Position numbers and translations under genes: made by a program
Shown: positions 31,891 to 42,569 of the stretch, piece by piece
How the letters are laid out: each line of letters begins with the position of its first letter
Position numbering within the stretch: position 1 is the stretch's first letter
Source of the DNA: Acanthosepion lycidas
Lineage: Eukaryota > Mollusca > Cephalopoda > Sepiida > Sepiidae
DNA: 64,000 nt
Assembly (NCBI GenBank): GCA_963932145.1
Contig: OZ010578.1
Span: 42,108,601 to 42,172,600 of the forward strand
Direction: 5' to 3'
The notes under the pieces: generated by a model
Told to the model about the DNA's origin: nothing
What the model saw: only the letters and a program-made list of their open reading frames with translations
Database searches by the model: none

Positions 31891-32219
31891 CCGGACTGTT
31901 ACAACCTTAGCCTCTCCAAGTCTCGGATCAACCGCTACGTATCCTATATACAATCTAATATAGTTATGTCATTCAGTAACCTACTTTGAGTGACTCCTAG
32001 TTCTAGTATTGGGTGAAAGCACGCTGACTACATCTTCTGTTGAAACTCAAGATCCCCGACCACTAAAAGGCACCCACTTCTGAGTAGATACTTCCAGACT
32101 TTGATATACACCGATGTTTAGCTTTCTTGATTCCAGTGGAAACCGAACAGTGTTTCAGTTTCAACAATAATGTAAACCGGGCCTACGTTTTGATTTTTTG
32201 AGGTAAATCCTACCCGAGT

Positions 32220-32655
32220 TATTAACACTATTTACATAGGTCGGACTGTTGTACTCATAATTATTGTCATATTCACAACGCCTCGGTCGTTGGACACATG
32301 ATCCAGGGGATGAAAAGCGTTGGTTCAAGCAATCCAAAAGTGACTTGATGCAAAGAGTTGTGAGTTCAATTCAGAGGTGAACAAAAAACTTGGGGAGATG
32401 AGTTACTAAAGATAATTAGCTAAAACTAAGATTTAAAAGTCATGGAAAGTAGAACTAGAACAATCTACTCCCGTGGACTAAATAATGAGTTCGAATCGAA
32501 ATTCCAACATATATCACCTGAAGTAGGCCGGAGCGTACAATGGCCGAAACGTTGTGGATATGACAACAAAGATGAGGGCAGCTGTCCTAACAATGTAAAT
32601 AATGTAAATAGTTACAATACCTCATCTCAGAAATATAGACAGATGATAACCCGTG
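32220..32655 (+). mobile_element. S1 SINE with 5' inverted tail
   Basis: An inverted S1 tail (32225-32290) is joined to the tRNA-like head (from 'ggacacatgatccagg', B box 'gtgagttcaattcagag'), then the body ('cgtggactaaataatg'), the hammerhead-like block and the direct tail ending 'cctcatctcagaaatataga'. Same order as at 43.55 kb. Confidence 0.85.
32508..32562 (+). ncRNA. Hammerhead-like motif in S1
   Basis: Stem I: TATATCAC (32510-32517) with GTG (32554-32556), one bulged G, then ATATG. CTGAAGT (32518-32524; A9 changed to T), stem II GGCC/GGCC, GAAA (32546-32549), CGTT. Stems are intact but one core base is not. Confidence 0.6.
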
Positions 32656-33140
32656 TTATACTTTTCGAATTTAGTGAGAACAAGTTCTGACTTTAACCTT
32701 TTGATTCTAGTGTAAATCAGGCCTGTATTTCTCTTTTTGGATCGCGTGCAAGCATGTGTTTTATGAAAGATTTTTTGTTCTTTTTTTTTTTTTTTTTTTG
32801 ATAATGCTGTGAGTATACGGTTATTTTTGTTTCATATTAGTTATCCCCACTGAAAGAACTGTCATGGCTTGTGAAAAGACAATATTTGAAATTTTAAAAA
32901 ATAAGGAAAACTGGCATAACACAGAATACATATCACAAAATTATCAACCCAAAAAATACGTGTCACAAAATTATCAACCAAAAGTTCTTTGTAAAATGGC
33001 TTATGAAAGCCGAATGTAAAGTGTTATTTTTTTCAAAGTAAAGTGTTATTTTTTCAAAATACTTGCTTTTTATCGATTAGCAACATTCTTCTCCACTCTC
33101 AAACACAATTCAATAAACACACACAAACACACACACGCAC

Positions 33141-33142
<2 letters not shown>

Positions 33143-33186
<44 letters not shown>

Positions 33187-33244
33187 GATTACGTAGTTGA
33201 GTAAAAAAGAGGGAAAATTGAAATGATAGATATGAACAGACTGG

Positions 33245-33303
<59 letters not shown>
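33143..33303. repeat. (GATA)n microsatellite, two blocks
   Basis: GATA units at 33142-33187 and 33244-33303, separated by 57 bp of other sequence. Confidence 0.95.
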
Positions 33304-33867
33304 CCTGCTACGCCAAACGCTATTTTGCGGATACCTATGTTTGAGTTGAGGCACTGTTTTGTTTTTTTTTTAACGAGAAAGCTAATAAAAAAAAATGTAC
33401 TCCTTTCTAGAGGAAGCCACTGATTAATCTAGTTTGCTTTAGACCACTCGCTCACAGAGAGCATGGCGGCCCACTATGATTCATTTATCTTTTTCAAGAA
33501 TGCAAATCCTCTCTTTCAGTTCGCGAAAGCCCATATCTGCTAAATTTTTCGTATCCAAAAACGTAAATAACTTAATTTCTATAGAATCAATCTATTTTTT
33601 TTTATCCGACATTATTTCTTTCTGCTGTAAAATTTTGAGAAGACGCCCTTTTTTTTAATATATATTTTCTTCACATTGATAAAACTCTTCAGTGCAGATG
33701 AGCAATTCCACACAACATTTTTTTTTCAATTTCTTGTAAACAAGGGCTTCTACAAATCTTCTTAATGTTCTTATCTGTATATTTTTAATTGCTCCCAGGA
33801 CCCCAATTCTTATAGACATTAAATTAGTTTTTAAGGTACTACAATCTCTTAATAAAGTTTTTTTTTA

Positions 33868-33964
33868 TTAGGTTTGTGCAAAAATAATGACGTAATAATG
33901 TCGGTTTTTGACGTTATACGTCAAAAAACGACATTATTACGTCATTATTTTTGCACCAACCTAA
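33868..33964. mobile_element. Palindromic mariner-type MITE, 97 bp
   Basis: Nearly the same as 3290-3391, TA on both sides, loop shortened to 'gttatac'. The left end has 'ggtttgtg' instead of 'ggttggtg'. It lies directly beside the LINE-A 3' end. Confidence 0.92.
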
Positions 33965-33965
33965 T

Positions 33966-34260
33966 ATCATTTCACCCCAGGCAGAACGATAAAGCCGCTA
34001 AGACGTAAAAGGTGACTGAGACTGAAAGAATCAGAGAAAAATCATTATTAAAGAGAAGGGACAATAAAAGAACAGGATTCAAGGAGACAGAAGATGACAA
34101 TTAATAGAACATTTCATTATCTGAAGACCAAAGTTGACTGGAAAGCAAGACGCCGGACGAGAATTCCACAAGCGAGAAGTGCAACAGGAGGAACTGTTAG
34201 CATACATATACAGGGAGAAATGGATAAATTGTCGCCATTTTATATTTTTAATTTCGCGCA
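33966..34260 (-). mobile_element. LINE-A 3' end, antisense fragment
   Basis: The minus strand shows a Cys-Thr-Ser-Arg-Leu-Trp-Asn-Ser block near 34185 and 'tctgcctggggtgaaatgat' at the end (33966). Confidence 0.85.
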
Positions 34261-34309
34261 TGCGTGTTGTCTGTTTTTGACTTTGTCGACTGCACAGTAT
34301 ATTAGGGTC

Positions 34310-35000
34310 AGTTGGGCACCGCCTGTGAGAAATGGAGCATCATAACTCAATTCACTCCGCCAGAAATTTGGAAACGACATGCTGTACTGCTTGGCATTCG
34401 CGCCGAAAGCTCCAATGCGAACATTTCAGAGTGTGCGCGTGTCAAGCTGAGGACAGTGCAGAGGATTCGGAATGACTGGGATGAGTCTAATGATGATAGT
34501 GCTTGGAGTGATCACTAGCAATGGCGATGTTATGCCACCATTCATCTTCTCACAGTGCCTCAGGCTAAAAAACGGAGGCTTACATCAATTGTCTTAAAGA
34601 GAGGTAGTACTGCTCTGGGTCAAGAAGTTGGCCGATGAAAGATCCTATATCTGACAACAGCACCATTTCAAAAAAGTAGAAGATTCCAGTCATGGCTGTC
34701 AGACAATTGCTGCGACTACATCAGCCCTTACATTCCCCAGACTACAACCCCTTTAATTATCATGTGTGGGGCACAGTTGAGCGAGAGACAAACAAAACTC
34801 TTGTAACACCAAAGATGAAACGAAAGCAAGGATTACGGCAGCATTCACCAACTTAAACAAGGAGAGCGCCCAAAAGAGATGCCGGAGATTCCAAAGTCAT
34901 CTGGAGGCCGTAGTTAAAGCCAATGGCGATTTTATTGAATATATTTACTCTTTAGTATTTCAAGATATTTTTGTGCAATTTTAGTTAATATATCTGTTAA
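34310..35000 (+). pseudogene. Mariner/Tc1-like transposase, internally deleted
   Basis: Frame 34312-34518 encodes the N-terminal helix-turn-helix: KRHAVLLGIRAESSNANI, then Arg-Thr-Val-Gln-Arg-Ile-Arg. After a deletion, the catalytic part appears in pieces: Gly-Asp-Val-Met-Pro-Pro-Phe-Ile-Phe (34523), WLSDNCCDYISPYIP (about 34694), a region where Pro-Asp-x-Asn-Pro would lie (34735), and ITAAFTNLNKES with Arg-Arg-Phe-Gln-Ser-His-Leu-Glu-Ala-Val (34828-34915). Family recognised by these blocks. Several frame changes and stops; not functional. Confidence 0.75.
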
Positions 35001-35189
35001 AATGAGATGTCAGAGTTATTTTCATTTCTAGGTAATTTATCTATCATAGCCTGTATATATTTATATAGATGTAATTTCTTATTTTGTCATATTTTTATCT
35101 TTGAGAATGCATTGTTTTTCTTATTTTATAGTCTCTAATTACAACGTCTAGACTGTTAGCTTTTACATATCTCCCACTATGATATCAAC

Positions 35190-35475
35190 CTTATGACTTT
35201 CTATGACAAGTTCTGTGGGATGTTGCTACAATTTTATTATTTGATCTGCAAACACAGCAAATTTTGAGATGGAACCAAAGTACCAGCTTCCCACAACCAA
35301 TGAACTGAGATTGTACATTTTTACCATGATTTGAGAACTCTTCGGAGTATACGAGCACCCACTTCTGTAAGCGCCCAACCTTGACACTGGCCCGCAATAT
35401 TCTCCAGCCGCTTCGGAAGTTCAGTACTTATGGTGCCCAGAGCACCAACAACAACGGGTAGGATTTTCATTCACT
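35190..35475 (-). mobile_element. LINE-D tail, copy 1
   Basis: Minus strand: Leu-Pro-Val-Val-Val-Gly-Ala-Leu-Gly-Thr-Ile-Ser near 35440, then Ala-Arg-Ile-Leu-Arg-Arg-Val. This is the C-terminal end of a LINE with restriction-like endonuclease (R2/NeSL-type tail). Confidence 0.7.
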
Positions 35476-35499
35476 TCGTTAACCACAATTTCACATTAT

Positions 35500-35772
35500 T
35501 ATTTTTTTTTTTTCCTTTGATTTCTGGCGTTTACACATTACTTTCCGGGTCCCGCTTAGAGACCTAAGGTTAGAAATGGCATCATGACACTTTCCACTAA
35601 CAAAAAAAAAAAAAGAAAAAAAATTACATAGATAAAGCCCTTCGTAAAGTGTGGGCTGTACTTCTCAGAACAATTTTTTGTATCTCCTTGAGGCATGGAC
35701 TTCCAGTAATCCCTTCAATTAGTCTACTGCAATCTTTTCCAACCAGTCTTAGGGCTCCAACTATAACAGGGA

Positions 35773-35821
<49 letters not shown>

Positions 35822-35890
35822 AAGACTTCCAAAAGAGCGCAATTTCCAAAAAAGAAAAAAAGAAGACACAGTGTTTGACAATGTTTAATA
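35500..35890 (-). mobile_element. LINE-D tail, copy 2, with (ATT)n at its truncated 5' edge
   Basis: Frame 35624-35881 (minus) reads Ile-Pro-Val-Ile-Val-Gly-Ala-Leu then IEGITGSPCLKEIQKIVLRS. (ATT)n at 35776-35820 replaces the expected upstream codons. The 3' UTR shares 'cctaaggttagaaatggcat' with 47.6 and 50.5 kb. Confidence 0.75.
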
Positions 35891-35899
35891 ATAGTTCGA

Positions 35900-36500
35900 C
35901 ATTACGCCTATTTTCTTTCAGATATATATTTAAAAAATAGCTATCATTACTTTTCCCGACCAAAATAAATTATTAAACAAAAGATCCGAGCTCATCTCAA
36001 AATGCAGACATGAAAATAAATTTTTACTACGTAACCTAAAAAATTAAAAACGGAAAAAATAAAATAAAAACAAATAAATATACTAATAAACAAAATAACA
36101 ATAAAAAAAAAATAAAACATAAATAAATACTATGTTACTAAAATCTAAAACCGAAAATATACAAGTAAAATAAATTGACTCAAATTCATCCAAGTAAATA
36201 AATAAACAAACCAATCCCAAATAAAGATAATCAATTAAAAACTGTTCCCGCCAAAATAATACTTAGAATGAACTACAACAATCAACCCCAAAACTGAACA
36301 AATAGCTTTAATTAAACTCCCAAACCAAAACAAAACTGTTAAATAAGTGATATAAACAAATTTTTACTACCTTAATAAATAAATAAATAAAATAAGAAAC
36401 AAAAAAAAATAAAAACAAGCAATATAATTTGACCCAAATAGATAAACAAACGACTTCCGGTGAAATAACCGCCATAACAGAATACCCACAATGCACCACT
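35900..36500. other. AT-rich spacer without a gene
   Basis: A-rich with (AAAT)n-like words; frames at 36308-36560 are low-complexity. Nothing recognised. Confidence 0.5.
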
Positions 36501-36544
36501 AACCCGTATATATATAAATAGCCGAGAAAAATAACAGCATATGT

Positions 36545-36583
36545 GGCCTGACGATTGCATATAGCATGAAACAGACTGTCGCC
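36545..36583 (+). ncRNA. Hammerhead-ribozyme-like motif, best candidate
   Basis: Stem I GGC (36545-36547) with GCC (36581-36583). Core CTGACGA (36548-36554), matching CUGANGA. Stem II TGC (36556-36558) with GCA (36564-36566). GAAA (36568-36571). Stem III ACA (36571-36573) with TGT (36577-36579) around GAC. GTC (36578-36580) is the canonical cleavage triplet. Stems are short (3 bp each), typical of minimal forms that work as dimers or need tertiary contacts. Fold drawn by eye, activity untested. Confidence 0.6.
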
Positions 36584-36607
36584 TCTAAGTGTTCACTTCT
36601 ATGTTCA

Positions 36608-36612
<5 letters not shown>

Positions 36613-36662
<50 letters not shown>
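36613..36662. repeat. (TA)n microsatellite
   Basis: About 25 TA units. Confidence 0.95.
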
Positions 36663-36666
<4 letters not shown>

Positions 36667-36719
36667 ACACAAACGGTTACACTGCTAGTCAACGCGACAA
36701 GACAAGTGGAATGCAAGTT

Positions 36720-37488
36720 AAACGTGACTAACATAATAGGGACGTTGGTAGTTATGACATTGTTGTATGTTGTCTCCAAAAAAAACAAAATCAGTCGACC
36801 CGATATGAATATCGGGTTTGGACAGCACAAGTGAAATAGCTTTGCAAACAGACAGCAAATATTATGGAAATAATCATCAATAGCAAATGGAAGAACAACA
36901 TCCATAGACATCGGACAAAAAAAAAAAAAAATACATACGCACAATATATACGTTGAAAAATGCCATGAAAAGAACTAACAATAAAATTCCATCCTTCCCC
37001 GTAAAAAAGAAAAAAACGCTTTGAAGGGCTTGGAAGATTGGCAGCATTTTCCTGATTGAGTACATGACAAGGTAGTTGCTGAAGATGCGATGTCATACTA
37101 ATTTGCAGTGTGCCTTTAAATCGAAACTGCTCTCGTTACGATGATGATTATAATGACGCTCGTCTTAAAATTTTCCCTGATTAGATTAGTTAGTAAGAGC
37201 GATTAATCAAACATTGTTATGCAAATCTGATAGCATTCACCTGCCATTTATTTCATTCTCCCTGAGAATCTCTGGCAAAATTTGAAGTGTTACAAAATAG
37301 TGAAAGAATTACGTCAATCCTTTTGATTTTAAACTATCGAAAAAATACTAAAACTCTAATCTTGTATGTATATATGTTTATTCCCGAGATCCGAAACCTA
37401 ATACCCCAACCAATTTAGGAGCATATTGTACCTTGAGCCACCTCCAACTGCAGTACCAAATTTCATTTAAATCATTTAAATTTCATTT
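36720..37488. other. Spacer without a recognised gene
   Basis: Frames on both strands up to 119 codons are extensions of the (TA)n translation or Phe-rich. No family seen. Confidence 0.5.
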
Positions 37489-37558
37489 AAATCAGTCAAG
37501 AGTTCACTATTTACATTGTCCGGACTATCGTCTTTATCTATGTTGCTATATTTATCAC

Positions 37559-37597
37559 AACGTTTCGGCTGTTGTACGCTCCGGCCTTCTTCAGGTG
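37559..37597 (-). ncRNA. Hammerhead-like motif in S1 (both core boxes intact)
   Basis: Minus strand: CAC next to CTGAAGA (37588-37594), extra A, stem II of five positions with one A-C mismatch, GAAACGTT (37559-37566), followed by GTG that can pair with the CAC. Both core boxes match CUGANGA and GAAA. Confidence 0.55.
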
Positions 37598-37865
37598 GTT
37601 GGAATGTCGAACTGAGCCCTTTATTTCGCTCGCTGGGGTAGACTGTTCCAGTTCCATGCACCATGTCTCAAGGACACATGGCACAGTGGATAAAGGCGTC
37701 AGTTAGATCCAGTGACAAGACCCAAAGAGTGTGAGTTCAATACCTGGTTAAGGTAGCGGAGAACTTGGAGAGGGAAATTAACAGGAAATAGCTGACAACC
37801 GACATCCATTAGACATGGTACGTGGAACTAGCGAGCGAAATAAAGGGTTCAGTTCGACATTCCAA

Positions 37866-37910
37866 CCACCTGAAGAAGTCCGGAGCGTACAACGGCTGAA
37901 ACGTTGTGAT
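37866..37910 (+). ncRNA. Hammerhead-like motif in S1
   Basis: CTGAAGA (37870-37876), AGTC pairing with GGCT through one G-U, GAAA (37898-37901), CGTT then GTG pairing with the preceding CAC (37867-37869). Relative to the 43.8-kb copy, stem II changed on both sides (GGCC/GGCC to AGTC/GGCT) and still pairs. Confidence 0.55.
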
Positions 37911-38034
37911 AAATATGGCAACATAGATGAGGACGATAGTCCGAACAATGTAAATGGTGTACATAATACCTCATCTCAGAAATATGGACAGGCAGTCAAG
38001 AGTTTCTTTATTTTCTTTTTTTTTTTTCTTGTAA

Positions 38035-38520
38035 GTTTCACTCTGTGAAGCCTGGGAGCCACTCTAGGTAGATGGTTACGTTAAAGAATAGTTTATATGG
38101 ATAGGAGGGGAAGATAACGGTTAACTCTAAAGATTCTAATGATCGAGAAAACATCCTCCACAGAGCAGAGAAGCTGTTTGAGTTCAATAACAATGACACA
38201 AAATGCGAATTCTTTAAGACCTTCGTTTATATTAAACTTTTTCATTTTATAACTGTGTGTACATATTTTAGGTTTATTTATTCATCACTATATAAGTGGC
38301 ATGGCGGGTCCTAGCCGTGAAGGGACCTGGCGGAAACAAAGAATGTAGTTTGTCCGAGAAATTTCCATGGAAGTAGCGAGAGGGCCGTGCGAGGCTCGCC
38401 ACATCCCACCTGTGAGAGAACGAGGTTGGAAAGTGGAAAATAATTCATCACCCACAAGGACTCGGAGACGTTTTTTTTTTAACTCTATCAAGACTAGAAA
38501 GTGAGGTCTGGGAAACTTAA
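38035..38520 (-). mobile_element. LINE-B C-terminal end, antisense
   Basis: Same sequence order as 31130-31640: 'gaagcctgggagccactcta' through 'ctctatcaagactagaaa'. Partly deleted in the middle (38170-38280). Confidence 0.8.
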
Positions 38521-38702
38521 ATAAATGCGAATTCTTTAAAACCTTTGTCTATATTAAACTTTTTCATTTTATAATTGTCTGTACATATTATTTTGTTTAT
38601 TCATTCATCACCTTTCCGACATAAACTTTGTTTTTTTTTACGTGACGGATAGATGATTTGTTCTTATCTTGTTAGGTCAAATAATAGATTAACAAAAATA
38701 AG

Positions 38703-38760
38703 TACCGTATATTTCCGTGTATAAGGCGAATTTTAAATCTAAAAAAATTCCCCCACCAAA
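38703..38760. mobile_element. DNA transposon end
   Basis: 'accgtatatttccgtgta' then 'taaggcgaattttaaat': the same terminal motif as at 21519 in the opposite orientation. No second end found. Confidence 0.4.
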
Positions 38761-38764
38761 ATAT

Positions 38765-38767
38765 TTC

Positions 38768-38819
<52 letters not shown>

Positions 38820-38820
38820 T
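38765..38820. repeat. (ATT)n microsatellite
   Basis: About 18 ATT units at the 3' edge of the LINE-D copy that follows on the minus strand; probably derived from its tail. Confidence 0.95.
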
Positions 38821-38824
38821 GTGT

Positions 38825-39345
38825 GTTGTTTCCTGCTTAGTATCCTGTAGGGCCGGGTTAGAACTATGGTCCTTAGGCCCTATAGGAGAATTGACATTTA
38901 ATTAATATCACTTTTCGTAGTATCTGTGGTTTTCTTAGTAGGGCGATCTTCTGGGCATGTATGTTGATGTTACCTGAGACACTGTTTGTAAAATTTTCTA
39001 TTCCTTTTCTCGCGATGCCCAGAGCTCCGATTACTATTGGTACGACAGTCTCAGTCTTCATTTCCCACATCCTGTTAATCTCGATCGCCAGGTTCTTGTA
39101 TTTGGACAATTTCACGATAATTTTCATGGAGGCGTTTCTCTCAGATGGTACGGCTAAGTCAATAAGCATACACGTCCTGAATTTCTTGTCTCTTATGATA
39201 ATATCAGGTCTGCTGGCTTTTATTCCCATGTCAGTTTGAATTGTCATGTCCCAGAGAATAGTTACATCGTTATTTTGGGTAACTGTTTCTGGTTGGTGCT
39301 CATACCATCTCTCAGTGGTTTCGATTTTGTGCTCCTTGCATATTT
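38825..39345 (-). mobile_element. LINE-D C-terminal domain (restriction-like endonuclease type)
   Basis: The best-preserved LINE-D frame, open without stops from about 39345 to 38873. Residues in order: Arg-Trp-Tyr-Glu-His-Gln-Pro-Glu; Ile-Leu-Trp-Asp; RPDIIIRDKKFRTCMLIDLA; then a Lys-Tyr-Lys-Asn-Leu block and VVPIVIGALGIARKGIENF and AQKIALLRKPQILRKV. The Pro-Asp ... Leu-Ile-Asp-Leu-Ala spacing fits the PD-(D/E)XK-type nuclease fold of R2/NeSL-like LINEs. (ATT)n lies at its truncated 5' edge (39349-39384). Confidence 0.75.
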
Positions 39346-39346
39346 C

Positions 39347-39348
<2 letters not shown>

Positions 39349-39384
<36 letters not shown>
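39349..39384. repeat. (ATT)n microsatellite
   Basis: About 12 ATT units at the 5' truncation edge of LINE-D. Sequence beyond ('gacttccaaaagagcgc', 39387) also lies beyond the (ATT)n at 35823, so the two loci share both sides. Confidence 0.93.
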
Positions 39385-39385
<1 letters not shown>

Positions 39386-39492
39386 AAGACTTCCAAAAGA
39401 GCGCGATTTCCAAAAAAAAAAGAAAAAGACACAGTGTTTGACAATGTTTAATAATAGTTCGACAATAATGTTTAATAATAGTTCGAAAAAAA

Positions 39493-39502
<10 letters not shown>

Positions 39503-39526
<24 letters not shown>

Positions 39527-39601
39527 TAGGTTGGTGCAAAAATAATTTCGTTTTCTCACATAGTAACATATGTTAGAAAACGAAATTATTTTTGCACCAA
39601 C

Positions 39602-39664
<63 letters not shown>
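39503..39664. repeat. (TA)n microsatellite split by a MITE
   Basis: TA units at 39501-39525 and 39606-39664 on either side of the MITE. Confidence 0.93.
39526..39605. mobile_element. Short mariner-type MITE, 80 bp
   Basis: Same short subfamily as 18440-18520, loop 'tagtaacatatgtta', ends TTAGGTTGGTGCAAAAATAA and complement. Inserted at a TA in the microsatellite. Confidence 0.93.
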
Positions 39665-39679
<15 letters not shown>

Positions 39680-39719
39680 AACACAAACGGTTACACTGCT
39701 AGTATTATTATTTGAGCTA

Positions 39720-40150
39720 ATTTAGGGGGAGAGTTATGGGGTAGTTTATATGGATAAGAGGGGGAAGATAATTGTTAACTTTAGACTTGAACATGTTAAG
39801 ATTGTAGTGATTGAAGAAACGTCCTCTTGGGATTCTGTTCCAAAGGCCAGTCGTTCACGGGAAGAAGCTGTGTGAGTGGAATTTACTTCTCGCCGACGGA
39901 ATACGAAGGGAATGTGAGTGGTTTACTACTAAGTAAGTGGCATGGCGGGTTCTAGCTGTGAAGGCTAGACCTGGCGGAACCAAGGAATGTAGTTCGTCCG
40001 AGCACTTTCCATAGAAATAGCGATAAAGCAGTGAGAAGCTCGCCACACCCCACCGTGAGAGAGAGGGTGGGTGGAAAATAATTCTTCTCCAAGACGGACT
40101 CAGAGACACTTTTGAACTCTATCAAGACTGGAAAATGAGGACTGGGCATC
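39720..40150 (-). mobile_element. LINE-B C-terminal end, antisense
   Basis: Frame 39855-40109 (minus) reads VASFSLLYRYFYGKCSDELH then Thr-Ala-Arg-Thr-Arg-His-Ala-Thr and Ser-Phe-Phe-Pro, the standard tail of L2/CR1/Jockey-like LINE proteins. It ends beside a C-run/A-run at 40150-40168. Confidence 0.85.
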
Positions 40151-40159
40151 CCCCCCCCC

Positions 40160-41545
40160 AAAAAAAAAATAATTAGCAACGGTACTCCATTTTCGGATTG
40201 ATCTGACTCTTATAAAGGATATAAGGAGTCAGGTACTTACTGGAACGGTACAGGGAGCCAATCATTTTATCTGAATCTTTAACTCGTGTCGTTTTTTTAA
40301 TAAGAAATTTAGTGTGTGAAAAATAATGATCATTCTGTATTTTTGTAAATCAATTCAAACCAAGCAAGGCGATAATGTAAGGGCTACTCTACTGGGAATG
40401 AAATAGAATTTTTTTCAGAAATTCGAAAACCTTTCCAATTATTAATTTATCATTGCGTTCTATCAAAGCAATATTGTAATACGATCGCTTGTATTGAAAA
40501 TACAAATTAAAATATGTGTAATTAATAATAAAATTGATAATATTGTTACCTCGTCATTTTGTAAAAGGAAGCGAACTGGACTATGGGTAGTCTAGTTATT
40601 ATTTTAATGTTTCGTTGGTATCCTTATTTTATTAATAGACACTACAGCAAATATCCTCAAACCTTCAGGTACTTTCTCGTTATCGCTGCAGATCCCAGAA
40701 AAATGCATTGTCTGGATAGTTCTACTTAATTCTTCTTTCAATTCCTAACTCACAATTCTATATATTTTTAACGCTTCCGAGTGCACCAGCTTTTACTGAT
40801 ACGAACCTAATCGTTTTGAACGACGATTTTTCTCTGTTCCCGGCTAAAGTCCTGATATATCTCAGTAATTTTTAACCTTTTTCTTCACTACTGCTGCTGC
40901 TGCTACTACTACTACTACTTTCTTTACGCTATATCTTTTTTTTTTTCTTTAATTTGGTACAAGGACAGACATGATGGTCAGGCCCATCGCCAGAGTGTTT
41001 TGAGCTGAGCAGGAGTGGGGGGGGGCTTTAAATCGTAGGGAGGGACTGCCAACAAGAAATTGCACACTAAAATTAGTTCACATCATTTTCACGGGTATGG
41101 GAGTGCAAATGATTTTCGAGGGTGCTGCCTTGGCGACAGGCCTGATTGTGGTGTACGTGATGAGAAATAAAGTCTCTATCAATTCCTTCTTGGAGTCACA
41201 GGTAGCACAATAAGCAATGAATGAGGGCAGGTGCTATTCGCATTCGATTCATTTTATGAAGATATTCCTGGAACTCTTCTTTACCGTCCCTCTAGCCTAG
41301 AAAGTTGTTAGATAAAAAGTAAAACTCAGAAAAACAACACTGATGTCCTGATTTTTTAAAAAATTTTACTCTATTTTTATGCAGTTGATGTTTTATAAGA
41401 AAGAAGCTTTCCGGTTGGGCAGTGTTTGTGATTAATAATTAAAAAAAAAACTCTAAACATTCATATAAATTAAGATATGCTAAAATGAACAAAATAGATT
41501 TCTGTATGAATTTCCGGGTGTGGGGAGAGGTTATGATTATTTACG
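40160..41545. other. Spacer with a LINE-A crumb
   Basis: 40348-40400 ('aaaccaagcaaggcgataat') is a short antisense LINE-A 3' end. Trinucleotide (CTG/CTA)n at about 40890-40918. The rest shows no gene. Confidence 0.5.

Positions 41546-41548
<3 letters not shown>

Positions 41549-41619
<71 letters not shown>
41549..41619. repeat. (TA)n microsatellite
   Basis: About 35 TA units. Confidence 0.95.
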
Positions 41620-41623
<4 letters not shown>

Positions 41624-41904
41624 ATTTATATTTTACTATTGTTCATGACTTTGTTGTTATCACAACGTAGAAACAGGGAGAGCAATAACTGATCAGTGTT
41701 AAAAATAAGAACTAGATAAGATATCCCGAGAAATGACCAATAGAAGGAGGACAATTTAACCACCGCAGAATAAATAAACGGTTCACTTTGAAATTTCCTG
41801 TAAGTATGAAATCAAATATTAGAAGGAAGGAAAAGGAAAAGCCCCCACCCCCAAGTAGGTTAACTAACGGGAAGGGAGCACCATAGTCGATGTCAGTTTT
41901 AAAT

Positions 41905-42480
41905 TCAGAGATTTTCCTTTTTCTGTCACCAAAGTTATAGAACCCAGTCTGTCCTGCTATTTACCCATATCTTTGATGGTTGAGGGAGAAGAGCATTTAT
42001 ACCTTTTCCAAGCATGCAACAATTAGCATGTAATGTATTCGACAGAAGTTCGAACTCGGCTCTCTGATTCCTTAATCCGAGTCGCTATCCATTACTCCGC
42101 CGTACCTCACGCCAGATGAATTTCCGAAGACAACAACGGTCGAAAATTTGTAATGAACACAACAAAGGTGAGGACACGGTAGAGTAATGGATAGCGGTTC
42201 GGATTGAGGAATCGGAGAGCCGAGTTCGAATTCCAGTCAAATCCATTACATATTGCTAATATTGCTAATACCCTTGGGAAATGTATGGATTCTCCACTTC
42301 TCCCTCCAGCTATGGGTAAATAGCAGGACGAACCGGGGGGAAACTGGTCTACCGGAGAAACGAATGGCAACCTACTGCGGGGAAAAAAAATCTGCCTCGT
42401 CAGTCATGTATCGAAAAATCTGCCTTGTCGTTCATGTATCACGCATGGCACATAACTGACTGAAGGGAACTGGACATACT
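41905..42480. mobile_element. S2 SINE head-to-head inverted pair
   Basis: A minus copy (42110 down to about 41905; head 'gtaatggatagcgactcgga', B box 'gagttcgaacttc') and a plus copy (42175-42475; head 'gtaatggatagcggttcgga', B box 'gagttcgaattcc', body to 'cacgcatggcacataactga'). The 60-bp spacer between the heads (42115-42170) contains 'cgaagacaacaacggtcgaa', an S1-like block. Confidence 0.85.
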
Positions 42481-42569
42481 ACCAGGATTTAATATCTGTG
42501 ACCGCAGTCTTAACAATAGAAGGTACGTACATGACACTGAGTTGATGGTAGGCTCCGATGAGAAACTAC

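Larger units (their letters stand above)
36500..36715 (+). repeat. Hammerhead-bearing repeat, copy 1, split by (TA)n
   Basis: 'ctgacgattgcatatagc', 'gaaacagactgtcgcctct', 'gttcacttctatgttcac', then (TA)n 36613-36662, then 'cacaaacggttacactgcta'. The last part also follows (TA)n at 39681, and the first part recurs reversed at 27.8 kb. Confidence 0.7.
37490..37995. mobile_element. S1 SINE inverted pair
   Basis: A minus copy lacking its head (37497-37668) meets a plus copy with the full tRNA-like head (A box region 'tggcacagtggataaagg' at 37678, B box 'gtgagttcaatacctgg' at 37730). Both carry the body 'gcgaaataaaggg', the hammerhead-like block and the tail. The plus copy ends at about 37990 'cctcatctcagaaatatgga'. 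The short 62- and 77-codon frames are translations of this repeat. Confidence 0.9.

Noticed and set aside
35624-35963. Poly-Ile and poly-Asn frames
   Set aside because: Translations of (ATT)n; only the LINE-D residues beside them are meaningful.
42175-42250. Possible tRNA gene
   Set aside because: S2 SINE head; the same sequence occurs at several loci followed by the same body.
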